Part shown: piece by piece, positions 46,477-56,310 of the stretch | How the letters are laid out: each line of letters opens with the position of its first letter | Numbering within the stretch: position 1 is the first letter of the stretch | Position numbers and translations under genes: made by a program | The notes under the pieces: model-generated | The model's database searches: none | The model's input: the letters and a program-made list of their open reading frames with translations, nothing else | Told to the model about the DNA's origin: nothing | Source: Sediminibacillus terrae | GTDB lineage: Bacteria > Bacillota > Bacilli > Bacillales > Amphibacillaceae | Assembly (NCBI RefSeq): GCF_009602435.1 | Contig: NZ_VZDQ01000026.1 | Location: forward strand, 124,001-188,000 | DNA length: 64,000 nucleotides | Reading direction: 5' to 3'

Positions 46477-47061
46477 TTATCTTTTTGAGATTCCGTTGAT
46501 CAGAAGCTCGTGAACTTCCTCAGCCTGATCCGCCAAACTGTATTTATGATCCTTCATCACCCAGTTGGTGACTGTCTCATCAATGGTTCCGAAAATCATC
46601 TGCCTGACCAACTTTTTATTCAAATCTTCCTGAAACAGTTTCTCTTCCACCCCTTCTTCGATGATACTGTCAATGACGGTTAAATAACGCTTCAATACTT
46701 CATTGATTTTTTTTCGCAGTTCGGGATTGGATTGGCGCAGCTCCAACTGGGTTACAATAGCCAAGGGAAGGTTGGCTCCAAGCTGACTGAAATGCAGCCG
46801 GATTAATTCAAGCAATTTTTCTTCGGCATTGCTCTTTTCCGCTATTTCCTGTTCGATTCTTTCGATGAATTGGCCCATTTTTTCTTGAAACAAGGAGACG
46901 AGGATATCCTCTTTATTTTTGAAATATAAATAAATGGTTCCGTCTGCCACCCCTGCTTTTTTTGCAATCTTGGACACTTGTGATGAATGATATCCATTCT
47001 TGGCTATAACCTCTACAGCTGCATCAATAATCTGGTTGAACTTTGGTTTGGTGTTTTTCAT
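46477..47061 (-). CDS. fadR: TetR-family repressor FadR (YsiA)
   Basis: 194 residues; GGAGAATG lies before the ATG. TetR HTH at the N-terminus (IDAAVEVIAKNGYHSSQVSKIAKKAGVADGTIYLYFKNKEDILVSLF), then a helical ligand domain that should bind long-chain acyl-CoA. It represses fatty-acid degradation genes until acyl-CoA appears. The palindrome 32-49 nt upstream is an exact match to the FadR operator, implying autoregulation of fadR-fadB-etfB-etfA. Confidence 0.95.
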   Translation of the reverse strand: MKNTKPKFNQIIDAAVEVIAKNGYHSSQVSKIAKKAGVADGTIYLYFKNKEDILVSLFQEKMGQFIERIEQEIAEKSNAEEKLLELIRLHFSQLGANLPLAIVTQLELRQSNPELRKKINEVLKRYLTVIDSIIEEGVEEKLFQEDLNKKLVRQMIFGTIDETVTNWVMKDHKYSLADQAEEVHELLINGISKR

Positions 47062-47092
47062 TGTTACATTCTCCTAGTGGAAATTCTTATAA

Positions 47093-47110
47093 TGAATGAA
47101 TAATCATTCA
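47093..47110. promoter_or_regulatory. FadR operator
   Basis: TGAATGAATAATCATTCA matches the B. subtilis FadR consensus TGAATGAMTANTCATTCA completely. It lies 5 nt downstream of the -10 of the fadR promoter and 32 nt before the fadR start, so bound FadR would block initiation. Confidence 0.92.
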
Positions 47111-47115
47111 CCTTT

Positions 47116-47144
47116 ATTTTACAAGTGCCCACTTCTTCTGTCAA
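47116..47144 (-). promoter_or_regulatory. Sigma-A promoter of the fadR operon
   Basis: On the minus strand TTGACA, a 17-nt spacer and TAAAAT form a near-consensus promoter located between lcfA and fadR. Together with the operator it defines fadR-fadB-etfB-etfA as a unit separable from lcfA. Confidence 0.85.
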
Positions 47145-47209
47145 CCATGTTGAGCTTGTCTATTAAAATTGCAACCTGGCTTTCGCCAAGTCTGGAACTC
47201 TCATGAGTA

Positions 47210-48907
47210 TCAAACCGTTTTGGTTGCTTCCCGCACCAATTTCTTCTTATCTTCCTCGACCAGCTTCCTGCGCAATATTTTCCCAACGGCTGTTTTCGGC
47301 AGTTCATCCATGAATTCATAAATACGCGGAACCTTGTAAGCGGCTAAATGTTTGCGGCAAAATCGGTCCAACTCTTCTTCATCCAGCTGCACCCCAAGCT
47401 TCGGAACAATATAGGCCTTTACCGTTTCACCGCGATATTCGTCAGGTATCCCTGCAATGACTACCTCCTGCACTCCATTAAACTCATAAAGCACCTCTTC
47501 CACTTCTCTCGGATAAATGTTATATCCGCCGGCAATGATCATATCTTTTTTTCTATCGACCACATAAAAGTACCCTCGTTCATCCATATAGCCGATATCC
47601 CCTGTAAGGAGCCAGCCGTCTTTCAATACCTGTTCCGTTTCTTCTTCTCTGTTCCAATACCCTTTCATCACTTGGGGCCCCTTTACGGCAATTTCCCCTA
47701 TGTCTCCGTATGGCAACTCCTGAAGCGACTCCATGTCGACTATCTTAACATCCGTGTCAGGCCAAGGCACACCGATACTGCCACTGACATTGTTACCGTT
47801 CAAGAAATTGGAATGGGTGACGGGAGATGATTCGGTCAATCCATAGCCCTCCACTAGATTTCCTTTCGTCACTTTTTGAAATTGTTGCTGCACTTCTGCC
47901 GGAAGTGGTGCCGACCCACTTAAACATGCTTCGATGGATGATAGATCGTACTGCTTGAGCCGTGGATGATGAAGCAGGGCGATATAAATAGTCGGAGCAC
48001 CCGGAAAAACAGTTGGTTTTTGTTTTTCAATTGTTTTCAAGACATCCTCCGGTTCAAATTTCGGCATAAGGATCATTTTCGAACCAGTCATAATAGAATA
48101 GTTCATCACGGTTGTCATCCCATAAACATGAAAAAAAGGAAGTACTCCCATTACGATATCCCTTTTCTGTTTGCTTCCAAGCCAGGCTTTGGACATCAAC
48201 CCGTTGGAGACAAGGTTATAATGGGTCAGCATGACGCCTTTCGGATATCCGGTTGTCCCTCCTGTGTATTGCAATAAAGCAAGGTCCTCTTTCGGATCAA
48301 TGGCACAAGCTTCCAATCTCCGACCCGTTTCGGAAATCACCTGGCTCCAGAGATGCGTATCGGCGGACGCCTCCAGTTTTACAACCATATTGTACTGCTT
48401 TTTTTGGATAAAAGGGTAGAGCAAATTCTTAGGGAAAGGCAGGTATTCCTTGATTTGGGTCACTACTATGTGATCCAACGCCGTATTTTTCTTTACTTTG
48501 GAGACACGAGGAAGCAAAATGTCAAGGCATATGATAACTTTTGCCCCGGAATCCTGGAGTTGATATTCCAATTCACGTTCCTGGTAAAGGGGATTGGTTT
48601 GAACGACAATCCCTCCTGCCATCAGTACCGCATAATAGCCGATGACAGCCTGGGGAGTATTTGGCAGCATAATCGCAACGCGGTCCCCTTTTTTGATACC
48701 AAGAGATTGGAGGAATCCTGCCAATTTCAAAGCCTGCTCATAGACTTCTTCATACGTCATTTCCCTGCCCATGAAATAAAGCGCTTTCATTTTTGGGTTG
48801 TTCAGAGCGCTTTCCTCCAAGTATTCATGCAGAGGTTTCTCGTCATAGCGAATGCTCGTTGGGATATCGGCAGGATACTGTTTCAACCACGGTTTTTCAT
48901 TGCCCAT
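47210..48907 (-). CDS. lcfA: Long-chain acyl-CoA synthetase
   Basis: 565 residues; AAAGGAGG precedes the ATG. AMP-forming adenylating enzyme: P-loop YTGGTTGYPKGVMLTH, EGYGLTESSP, DGWLLTGDIGYMDERGYFYVVDRKKDMIIAGGYNIYPREVEEVL, and the C-terminal catalytic lysine in LPKTAVGKILRRKL. It activates long-chain fatty acids to acyl-CoA, feeding beta-oxidation and producing the FadR ligand. No clear FadR operator was seen within 100 nt upstream, unlike the fadR operon. Confidence 0.97.
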   Translation of the reverse strand: MGNEKPWLKQYPADIPTSIRYDEKPLHEYLEESALNNPKMKALYFMGREMTYEEVYEQALKLAGFLQSLGIKKGDRVAIMLPNTPQAVIGYYAVLMAGGIVVQTNPLYQERELEYQLQDSGAKVIICLDILLPRVSKVKKNTALDHIVVTQIKEYLPFPKNLLYPFIQKKQYNMVVKLEASADTHLWSQVISETGRRLEACAIDPKEDLALLQYTGGTTGYPKGVMLTHYNLVSNGLMSKAWLGSKQKRDIVMGVLPFFHVYGMTTVMNYSIMTGSKMILMPKFEPEDVLKTIEKQKPTVFPGAPTIYIALLHHPRLKQYDLSSIEACLSGSAPLPAEVQQQFQKVTKGNLVEGYGLTESSPVTHSNFLNGNNVSGSIGVPWPDTDVKIVDMESLQELPYGDIGEIAVKGPQVMKGYWNREEETEQVLKDGWLLTGDIGYMDERGYFYVVDRKKDMIIAGGYNIYPREVEEVLYEFNGVQEVVIAGIPDEYRGETVKAYIVPKLGVQLDEEELDRFCRKHLAAYKVPRIYEFMDELPKTAVGKILRRKLVEEDKKKLVREATKTV

Positions 48908-49013
48908 CCAACTACCTCCTTTTTTGTATTAAGTTCATTATAACTTTTTCAGCTGTTTTTTGAAATGTTTTTTATTTTTCCACCATTCCCGGAACTCCTG
49001 TGAAGTCCGCTCC

Positions 49014-49097
49014 TCAAGACACATTCACCATGTAGATGATTCCGACAATGAGAAATACGACAGCAACCACCACCAGGACCTTTGCCAATGTTTCCAT
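49014..49097 (-). CDS. 27-residue single-helix membrane peptide downstream of yshE
   Basis: METLAKVLVVVAVVFLIVGI followed by IYMVNVS and a TGA. It is too short for ordinary gene calling. GAGGGGGAG lies 7 nt before the ATG, a strong SD. One hydrophobic helix spans about residues 6-24. It starts 20 nt after the yshE stop in the same direction, with no terminator between, so it is probably co-transcribed with this DUF350 membrane protein. I do not recognise it; a small regulatory or partner subunit is an inference. Confidence 0.65.
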   Translation of the reverse strand: METLAKVLVVVAVVFLIVGIIYMVNVS

Positions 49098-49116
49098 GCA
49101 GTAACTCCCCCTCTAT

Positions 49117-49524
49117 TTATCCGATACTTGCTCCGATGACAAAAGATAGACCGACCGAGATAACCATTGACACAAACCCCACCGCCCGGTTATCACTGGC
49201 AATTTCATCATCGATTTTATATGTAGGTGTCAAAAATTCAAAGATGAAGTATCCGATCAATAACAAAAAGAATCCGAACATCCCCCAACCGATACTTTGT
49301 AAAAGTGTATCATTATGTTCGATGGAATACCTGAAGATATTGGCTATACCGAATATTTTCCCGCCGGTAGCCATCGCTACTGACATGTTTCCGTTTTTGA
49401 TTTCTTCCCAATTTTTATAAGAAGTGACGATTTCGAAAACAGCAAGAAACAAAACCAGACATAAAATAGAAACACTGTATCTTGCTGCAGTTTCGACGAG
49501 CGTATTTTCCCAAAACCCGGTCAT
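49117..49524 (-). CDS. yshE: DUF350-type membrane protein YshE
   Basis: 135 residues; AAGGGAG lies 8 nt before the ATG. Four membrane helices (about 16-32, 50-65, 75-100, 112-133) separated by short loops, including NGNMSVAMATGGKIFGIANIFRYSI. This is the repeated two-helix layout of DUF350 proteins. Function is unknown; related proteins are proposed to be membrane-stress or ATP-related factors, which I cannot verify. It lies between mutS2 and lcfA as in B. subtilis, here followed by a 27-residue ORF. Confidence 0.85.
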   Translation of the reverse strand: MTGFWENTLVETAARYSVSILCLVLFLAVFEIVTSYKNWEEIKNGNMSVAMATGGKIFGIANIFRYSIEHNDTLLQSIGWGMFGFFLLLIGYFIFEFLTPTYKIDDEIASDNRAVGFVSMVISVGLSFVIGASIG

Positions 49525-49570
49525 GGTTACAACTCCCTTTTTGAATGCTGTGAGTCTTTATCCAATCTCA

Positions 49571-49618
49571 AGCGATTCGCTCCCGGGCATTTTCTCACCC
49601 GGGACCTGATTGATCGCT
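49571..49618. repeat. Two-tier hairpin after mutS2
   Basis: Inner arms TCCCGGG / CCCGGGA (49581-49604) and outer arms AGCGAT / ATCGCT (49571-49576, 49613-49618) fold together right after the mutS2 stop. No T tract follows, so termination would be inefficient, allowing read-through into yshE. Confidence 0.65.
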
Positions 49619-49623
49619 AAAAA

Positions 49624-51963
49624 TTAAAATTCTAAAACCGTGACACCGCTCCCTCCTTCATTCATACCACCTGCACGATAATTGGTGATACGCGGGTGTC
49701 TTTTGGCGAATTCCTGTACCCCGTTTCTCAAGGCACCGGTTCCTTTCCCGTGGATGATCGACACTCGTGGATACCCGGCTAACAGGGCATCATCGACATA
49801 TTTCTCCAGTTGCTGTAAGGCATCTTCATACCTTTCTCCCCGGAGATCCAGTTCTGTCTTGACACGATAGCTGGAACCTTTCACCGTTGCCATTGGTTTT
49901 TCGACCAAAGGTTGTTCCCGTTTAACAAATTGTAAGTCCTTTTGCTTTGCTTTCATTTTCATTATACCAATTTGGACGAGAAATTCCTTGTCATTCACTT
50001 TCTCTAAAATCGTCCCTTGCTGATTGATGGTTAAAAGTTTGACTTCATCACCTGGATGCAATTCCTGGTGTTCCTGTTTCTCTTCCTTTGACGTCGTCTG
50101 TCGCTTTTTCGCTAATTGTGGCTGTGCTTCGTCCAGCATTTTCCTCGCTTCGATCCACTCATGTTCTTTCAAACCGCTTTGCTTCATAGACCGAAGCTCG
50201 GAGACAATTGTCTCCGCCTCTTCGCGAGCTTTTTGCAAGGCTTTTTCTGCTTTTTCTTCAGCTTTTCTATATACCGATTCCCGTTTTTCTTCAAGGTCCC
50301 GCCATTGTTTTTCGAGATCCTGTTTTAAACGCTCTGCTTCATCGAGGGTCCTGCTGGCAGCTTCATAGTCTTGTTCTGCGCCACGCCTTGATTCTTCTAA
50401 AGAAGCAATCATGTTTTCAACACTTTTCGAATCTGTTCCTATATGGTTCCTGGCAATGCTGATGATTTCCTCATCAAGTCCAAGTCTCCGGGAAATTTCA
50501 AAGGCATTGCTTCGACCCGGCACGCCTATAAGCAACCGGTATGTCGGTTTAAGGGTTTGAACATCAAATTCAACAGATGCATTGATGACATTTTCCCTGT
50601 TATACCCATAAGCTTTCAATTCCGGATAATGTGTCGTGGCAACAATCCGAGCATCTTTCCTGATTACTTCGTCAAGGATCGCCATAGCGAGGGCAGCACC
50701 CTCTTGCGGGTCTGTGCCCGCTCCTAATTCATCAAACAATACAAGCGTTTGACTATCGACATGTTTCAGAATCTCGACGATGTTTGTCATATGAGAAGAA
50801 AAAGTACTCAAGCTTTGTTCTATCGATTGTTCATCTCCGATATCGGCAAACACATTGGAAAATACGGCAAGCTCACAACCGTCCATCGCCGGTATCTGTA
50901 ATCCTGATTGAGCCATCAACGTACAAAGCCCGATCATTTTCAATGTGACTGTTTTTCCACCTGTATTCGGTCCTGTAATAACAATGGAGGTATAGGTCTC
51001 CCCAAGTTCCACATCGTTCGCAACCACTTCATCTTCTGGAATCAATGGATGCCGGGCCTGCTTCATCCTGATAATACCTTGATCATTCATGGTCGGCATA
51101 GCGGCACGCATTTGTTTACCGAGTTTTGCCCGTGCAAACATGAAATCAATTTGACCGAGGGATTCCACATTTTGATACAAAAATTCCTGATCTTCTGCAA
51201 TTCGTTCCGACAAGCCGCGCAGGATACGTTCTATTTCATTTTTCTCCTCGGCCCTTGCCTCCGACAACTGATTGTTTAAATCAACCACTGCCTGCGGTTC
51301 AATAAACAAAGTGGCACCGGAGGAAGACTGATCATGCACAATACCTCCAATGGCTCCTCGGTATTCTTGTTTTACCGGTAAAACATAGCGCTCATTCCGT
51401 ATCGTGACTATCGCATCGGACAGCATTTTCGATTTGGTTCTTGTGTAATTTTCCAGGCGATCACGTACACGGCTTTCATTCGTCCGGATTTTCGACCTGA
51501 TGGTCCGCAATTTATCAGAAGCACCGTCCATCACATGGCCATGATCATCAATACAGCTCTTGATTTGTCGCTCCAATTCATTCAGTGGGACAATTTGATC
51601 GGTAAACTCCCGGATAATCGGCAGTTCCGGTTCTTCCATCTCGGCGATAAAAGATTTCATTTGCTTTCCGCCATAAATGGTGCTGGCAATATCAAGACAT
51701 TCGCCAGGATTCAAAACGCCCCCGATAATCGTGCGCTGGATGCTTGGTTTAATATCAAAAATACCGCCCAGCGGAACATAACCTTTCAATCTCAGTACTT
51801 GAGCTGCTTCATCCGTTTCCGCTTGCAGCCGATTGACTCTCTCCAATTCGTGGGAGGGCTTCAAGGATGCAGCCAGTTCCTTTCCTAATGAAGAGGCTGC
51901 TTGATCTGTAAGCATGTCAATGATTTTCTTATATTCAAGTACCTGGTAAATTCTTTCGTTCAT
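49624..51963 (-). CDS. mutS2: MutS2 ribosome-rescue/recombination ATPase
   Basis: 779 residues; AAAGGAG precedes the ATG. MutS core without mismatch-binding domain I: Walker [17 protein letters not shown] (~333), Walker [21 protein letters not shown], a long coiled coil (~515-625), a KOW-like segment (~640-690), and a C-terminal Smr domain (~700-779: [28 protein letters not shown]). Family work links MutS2 to collided ribosomes and anti-recombination. Neighbours polX and yshE are as in B. subtilis. Confidence 0.96.
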   Translation of the reverse strand: MNERIYQVLEYKKIIDMLTDQAASSLGKELAASLKPSHELERVNRLQAETDEAAQVLRLKGYVPLGGIFDIKPSIQRTIIGGVLNPGECLDIASTIYGGKQMKSFIAEMEEPELPIIREFTDQIVPLNELERQIKSCIDDHGHVMDGASDKLRTIRSKIRTNESRVRDRLENYTRTKSKMLSDAIVTIRNERYVLPVKQEYRGAIGGIVHDQSSSGATLFIEPQAVVDLNNQLSEARAEEKNEIERILRGLSERIAEDQEFLYQNVESLGQIDFMFARAKLGKQMRAAMPTMNDQGIIRMKQARHPLIPEDEVVANDVELGETYTSIVITGPNTGGKTVTLKMIGLCTLMAQSGLQIPAMDGCELAVFSNVFADIGDEQSIEQSLSTFSSHMTNIVEILKHVDSQTLVLFDELGAGTDPQEGAALAMAILDEVIRKDARIVATTHYPELKAYGYNRENVINASVEFDVQTLKPTYRLLIGVPGRSNAFEISRRLGLDEEIISIARNHIGTDSKSVENMIASLEESRRGAEQDYEAASRTLDEAERLKQDLEKQWRDLEEKRESVYRKAEEKAEKALQKAREEAETIVSELRSMKQSGLKEHEWIEARKMLDEAQPQLAKKRQTTSKEEKQEHQELHPGDEVKLLTINQQGTILEKVNDKEFLVQIGIMKMKAKQKDLQFVKREQPLVEKPMATVKGSSYRVKTELDLRGERYEDALQQLEKYVDDALLAGYPRVSIIHGKGTGALRNGVQEFAKRHPRITNYRAGGMNEGGSGVTVLEF

Positions 51964-52007
51964 GAATATAAACTCCTTTTATTCGAAAGGCTTTTCCCTC
52001 AAGCCTT

Positions 52008-53726
52008 TTATTTGTTACGGTTAAACAAAGTCACTAATTCATCCTTCGTCCACGTGTTAATCACAGATTCAGGTCTCAACCAGCCTTTCCTTGCAGAGCC
52101 GACCCCCACATCCATAAACTCTAAAGTATGGTAGCTGTGCGCATCTGTATTGATTGCAATGTTTACTCCCTTCTCCTGGGCCTTCTGCAGCCACTTCCAT
52201 GACAAATCGAGGCGATTCGGATTGGCATTCAGCTCTAAAACTGTTCCTGTTTCCCTGGCTTTGTCAATCAGCATGTCCACATCTGCCGCATAACCTTTAC
52301 GCCGTCCAATCAACCTTCCTGTAGGGTGGGCAATGACATTGACATAAGGATTTTCAACAGCTGCCAGCAATCGGTTCATGATTTTTTCCTGAGATTGCGA
52401 AAAGCTGGAGTGAATTGCACCGATGACGTAGTCCATCTCCTTAAGAAAATCATCACTGAAGTCGAGTGAACCATCTGGCAGGATATCCATTTCCACTCCC
52501 GCAAAAATATGGATATCCGAATATTTATCATTCAACCGCGCTATTTCTTCTGCCTGTTTTTTCAACCGATCTTCATCTAATCCGTTGGCAACCCTAAGAT
52601 ATTTGGAATGATCCGTAATGGCAATGTACTCATAGCCGCGTTCTCTTGCTTTTCCCACCATCTCCTCGACGGACTGGGCACCATCGCTCCAAGTTGTGTG
52701 CATATGCAAATCTCCGCGTATATCAGCCGGTTCCACCAATCGTACAGAAGAACGGAATTCCTCTATTTCGCCCAGGTTTTCCCTGACTTCGGGCGGGATA
52801 AAGTGAAGGCCGAAATGTTCGAAAAATTGCTGTTCTGTTTCAAAAGTGATGATTTTTCCAGATTCACTGTTTTCAATGCCGTACTCGTTGATCTTTTCTC
52901 CTTGAGCTTTCGCAAGCTGCCGCATGGCGACGTTATGGTCCTTCGAGCCTGTAAAGTGATGGAGCGTCGTTGCGAATTCTTCAGGAGCTACAATCCGAAA
53001 ATCCACATTTACATCATATCCTTCTTCAAGGACGACAGAAACCTTTGTATCTCCGGTAGCTATTTCTTCTTTTATGTTTTCCAGCTGTAACAAGGCATCC
53101 CTTACCTCTTCCGGTCGGTCGGCTGCAATGATAAAATCGAGATCCTTGATTGTTTCACTCATACGGCGGATACTTCCGGCCCGGGAAAAACGGAGGATCG
53201 GTTCTATTTGCTGCAAATACCCTTCAATTTTTTCTGCGATTGGCAGCATGAATGCAATCGGGAGACGTTCAGGCCGGTTGGTTGCCTCGTCCAGCGCTTT
53301 GACTATCTTTTCGGCTGATTTTTTCCCGAAACCGCTCAATGCCTCGACCTTGCCTGTTTCACATGCTTCTTTTAAACTGGCTGCATCCACTACACCCAGT
53401 TCTTGATAAAGCCTGGCGAGTTTTTTTCCACCCAAGCCAGGCAAATTCAGAAGCGGCACCAAGCCCTCCGGTACTTCTTCTTGCAGTTGTCTCAAGGTGT
53501 CCGATTCTCCATTGGCGATAAAAGAGTCGATGACAGTGGCTGTACCTTTTCCTATTCCAGTTATTTTCGTGAAATCATCGATTTCATTCAGCGAGCGGTC
53601 GTCTGTTTCCAAAGCTTGGGCTGCTTTTCGGTAGGCAGATATTTTGAAAGGATTCTCCCCTTTCAACTCCAGGTAAACAGCTATTTTTTCCAACAGTTTA
53701 ATGACATCTTTTTTATTTATTTCCAT
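52008..53726 (-). CDS. polX: Family X DNA polymerase with PHP domain
   Basis: 572 residues from the ATG at 53726, with AAAAGGACGG upstream; a 33-residue longer frame lacks family similarity. Helix-hairpin-helix motifs (ITGIGKGTATVIDSF, LPGLGGKKLARLY), the nucleotidyltransferase palm with GSIRRMSETIKDLDFIIAA (metal Asp pair) and DVNVDFRIV, then the C-terminal PHP phosphoesterase (~335-565: DLHMHTTWSDGAQSVEEM, AITDHS, NTDAH). It fills gaps in base-excision repair and has 3'-5' exonuclease and AP-endonuclease activities. Confidence 0.96.
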   Translation of the reverse strand: MEINKKDVIKLLEKIAVYLELKGENPFKISAYRKAAQALETDDRSLNEIDDFTKITGIGKGTATVIDSFIANGESDTLRQLQEEVPEGLVPLLNLPGLGGKKLARLYQELGVVDAASLKEACETGKVEALSGFGKKSAEKIVKALDEATNRPERLPIAFMLPIAEKIEGYLQQIEPILRFSRAGSIRRMSETIKDLDFIIAADRPEEVRDALLQLENIKEEIATGDTKVSVVLEEGYDVNVDFRIVAPEEFATTLHHFTGSKDHNVAMRQLAKAQGEKINEYGIENSESGKIITFETEQQFFEHFGLHFIPPEVRENLGEIEEFRSSVRLVEPADIRGDLHMHTTWSDGAQSVEEMVGKARERGYEYIAITDHSKYLRVANGLDEDRLKKQAEEIARLNDKYSDIHIFAGVEMDILPDGSLDFSDDFLKEMDYVIGAIHSSFSQSQEKIMNRLLAAVENPYVNVIAHPTGRLIGRRKGYAADVDMLIDKARETGTVLELNANPNRLDLSWKWLQKAQEKGVNIAINTDAHSYHTLEFMDVGVGSARKGWLRPESVINTWTKDELVTLFNRNK

Positions 53727-53961
53727 CCTTGGCACCGTCCTTTTATTTGCTTTCATTCTAGAAGGGTTCCTATATAGATGATATCTCATTACCAGTCCCA
53801 GCGAGTAAAAAGAGACTACCCCCATTGACAGTTTGATATCTCCGCTCCACGGAGTGCACAGTAACTGGTTTCATCCAGCCACGCGCCATGCAGTGCAGTG
53901 TTAGGAGATAACTGCCTGTTGGAACAGCCTCTTCAGCCGGAGCGTAAATACCGGCATTCTA

Positions 53962-54519
53962 TTATTTAGCCTGAAATAATCCAGCTACATGTTCGAACCA
54001 TAGAGCTTTTAGCTGTCCCGAGATAAAAGGGGTATGTTCGATCATGAAGGAGGCAATCATTGATCGCTCCAGAATAGTCTGGACGAATTGAATCGGAAGC
54101 AGAGCTCCGATGTATAATAGCAGGAAAACCAGCAGGTATACCTCAACAAACCCGAGGATACCACCCAGTAAACCATTGATGGAACTCAAAATCGGCAAAG
54201 CTGCTACAAAATCCAGCATGGAAGCGATGATTTGAAGCGCAATCCGCACCGCAAAAAAGATGATAGCAAACGCTATGGCGTTATAAAAAGCTGTCTCCAA
54301 CGGGAGGGAATCAAGAAAGATTCCCCACGAAGCATCATCCGGCATATCCGGGTAGGGAATCCAAAGTTTCAGCTTCGGTGCTAAATCGTCATAATAAGCC
54401 GCCGCTATGATAAAGGCGGCAATAAAACCAATCAAATGGAATAATTGCAAAATAAAACCTCGTTTAAGGCCTGTAAAAAAGCCAAAAATGAGAATGACAA
54501 TCAAAATTAAATCAATCAT
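53962..54519 (-). CDS. yshB: CvpA-family membrane protein YshB
   Basis: 185 residues; AAGGAAC precedes the ATG. CvpA/colicin V production fold: MIDLILIVILIFGFFTGLKRGFILQLFHLIGFIAAFIIAA with the conserved GLKRG, and three more membrane segments. Function not established; homologues affect envelope integrity. It overlaps zapA by 8 nt, as yshB and zapA (yshA) adjoin in B. subtilis. Confidence 0.9.
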   Translation of the reverse strand: MIDLILIVILIFGFFTGLKRGFILQLFHLIGFIAAFIIAAAYYDDLAPKLKLWIPYPDMPDDASWGIFLDSLPLETAFYNAIAFAIIFFAVRIALQIIASMLDFVAALPILSSINGLLGGILGFVEVYLLVFLLLYIGALLPIQFVQTILERSMIASFMIEHTPFISGQLKALWFEHVAGLFQAK

Positions 54520-54787
54520 TGTTATCTTGTTCCTTTTTCTGTTTAATTGAACCTAACAGTTCGGTATACTCTTCCTTCAATTTTAAATAATCGTTCATCG
54601 TGTTGACAGCTGTCAACACCGCAAGCCTTGTCGTATCCAGGCTTCGATTTGTTTCCTGTATTTCCCTCATTTGCTGATCGACAAGACTCGCCACCATCCT
54701 GACATGGTGAGCAGCCTCATCTCCTACAATTGTATAGGAACGATTGTGTATCTCTACTGTAGTACGTGTTTTGTCAGATTGGGACAC
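54512..54787 (-). CDS. zapA: Cell division protein ZapA
   Basis: 91 residues from a GTG with AGGGGGG upstream. TRTTVEIHNRSYTIVGDEAAHHVRMVASLVDQQMREI is the ZapA globular head; a coiled-coil tail follows (NTMNDYLKLKEEYTELLGSIKQKK). It bundles FtsZ filaments at midcell. First gene before yshB and divergent from rnhC. Confidence 0.95.
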   Translation of the reverse strand: MSQSDKTRTTVEIHNRSYTIVGDEAAHHVRMVASLVDQQMREIQETNRSLDTTRLAVLTAVNTMNDYLKLKEEYTELLGSIKQKKEQDNND

Positions 54788-55054
54788 GTTTTTCCCCCCT
54801 TGTTCTCATAGCTACCATATGTTCAATCAGCGTCGTCCGCTATTAGTTTGTTTTCACCAACTGCGTCTAACTTTCGCTTTAACATGGTTTTTCGGAAACC
54901 GGAACCATTTTACCGTTGAAGCATGATTGTGATAAAATCCTAAAGTTAATATTAACACGAAGATTGTCATTTAGGAAACTAATGTGACGTGATTATTCCA
55001 TCCATCAGGAAACTGTTATAATTTATATATCCGAAAGGAAATGGGGAGATCGAA

Positions 55055-55999
55055 TTGCCGCAAGTAGTTTTGAAATTGAATAATGAAATAATTGAAAAAA
55101 TGAAAGCTTTTTATCAGGATCGAATGAAAACCGCTCCACCAGGTTCTGTCTTTGCTGCCAAAACCCCAGATTGTTCCATAACTGCATATAAGTCCGGAAA
55201 AGTCCTTTTTCAAGGCAAGGGTTCTGATAAGGAAGCAAGTAAGTGGGAGGACAAAAACGGAAAGAGTCCTTTAAAAACGAAACAGACAGCGAGAAAAAAA
55301 CATGCTTATGCCCCGCCGGAGGGACTGTTCACAAGCTCCCATATCGGATCAGACGAAGCAGGTACTGGAGACTTTTTCGGTCCGATTACGGTTGCGGCAG
55401 TCTATGTTACTGCTGAGCAAATACCATTGTTGAAAGAACTGGGAGTAAAAGATTCCAAAAATCTGACGGACGAAAAAATCTCGGCAATTGCCAAGGCGCT
55501 GATTGCCCAGTCGATCCCTTATTCATTAGTCGTTCTTAGAAATGAGAAATACAATCGACTTCAGGCAAAAGGCTGGTCTCAAGGAAAGATGAAAACGATG
55601 CTGCACCATCATGCCCTTGAAAAGGTTTCTAAAAAAATCGCTCCCGAACGGCCTTCCGGGATTTTGATTGACCAATTTTCCGAGCCAGGCGTCTATATCA
55701 ATCATTTAAAATCAGAAAGATCTGTTCTTCAAGACAATGTATACTTTATGACAAAGGCGGAAAGTCACTCTATTGCTGTGGCGGCGGGATCGATACTAGC
55801 CAGAGCCAGCTTTGTGAACGAGATGAATAAACTATCTAAAAAAATGGGGATCGAATTACCTAAAGGCGCATCCCAAAAAGTCGACCAGACTGCAGCAAGA
55901 ATCATTCAAAGACATGGAAAGCAAGCATTGGGGGAAATTGCCAAGCTTCATTTCGCCAATACAAAAAAAGCGGAAGCATACACACAGAAGGACTTCTGA
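55055..55999 (+). CDS. rnhC: Ribonuclease HIII
   Basis: 314 residues from a TTG with GGGGAG about 6 nt before. The N-terminal TBP-like domain (~1-90) includes PGSVFAAKTPDCSITAYKSGKVLFQGKG. The catalytic type 2 RNase H domain starts HIGSDEAGTGDFFGP (metal-binding Asp-Glu) and continues with KDSKNLTDEKI, LIDQF and AAGSILARASFV. It degrades RNA in RNA-DNA hybrids, chiefly with Mg2+. An extended -10 (TGTTATAAT) lies 36 nt upstream. Confidence 0.96.
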   Translation: MPQVVLKLNNEIIEKMKAFYQDRMKTAPPGSVFAAKTPDCSITAYKSGKVLFQGKGSDKEASKWEDKNGKSPLKTKQTARKKHAYAPPEGLFTSSHIGSDEAGTGDFFGPITVAAVYVTAEQIPLLKELGVKDSKNLTDEKISAIAKALIAQSIPYSLVVLRNEKYNRLQAKGWSQGKMKTMLHHHALEKVSKKIAPERPSGILIDQFSEPGVYINHLKSERSVLQDNVYFMTKAESHSIAVAAGSILARASFVNEMNKLSKKMGIELPKGASQKVDQTAARIIQRHGKQALGEIAKLHFANTKKAEAYTQKDF

Positions 56000-56056
56000 T
56001 AGACCTGAGACACTTTTAATAAGCGAAAAATAGCATAGATGGTAAATATCCACACC

Positions 56057-56130
56057 GGCAAGGTACGTCGCTTTCCGCAGAGCAGGGCTTCAGCTCTCGC
56101 TATTCCCGTCGGAAATCTGCGCACCTTGCC
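56057..56130. repeat. Palindromic repeat (family A-like, copy 4)
   Basis: GGCAAGGT (56057-56064) and ACCTTGCC (56123-56130) enclose CGCTTTCCGCAGAG and CCGTCGGAAATCTGC. The arms are shorter than in the other copies and the core is diverged. It follows rnhC; about 310 bp from 56000 to 56310 contain no gene. Confidence 0.6.
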
Positions 56131-56310
56131 TCCGTGGGTCGTCTTCGATTTATGGATATTGACACTACCTGAGCAAATTTCGCCTGGCTGGCAATTGTTG
56201 CCCGTTTTTTGCCGAGTGGCACACGAGTGGCACAGGAATAATTTTCTGCTGTCGGTTGATCCCCCCTCTTCATTACAGGAAGTATCTTTCATCGTACTTA
56301 GTCGATTAAC

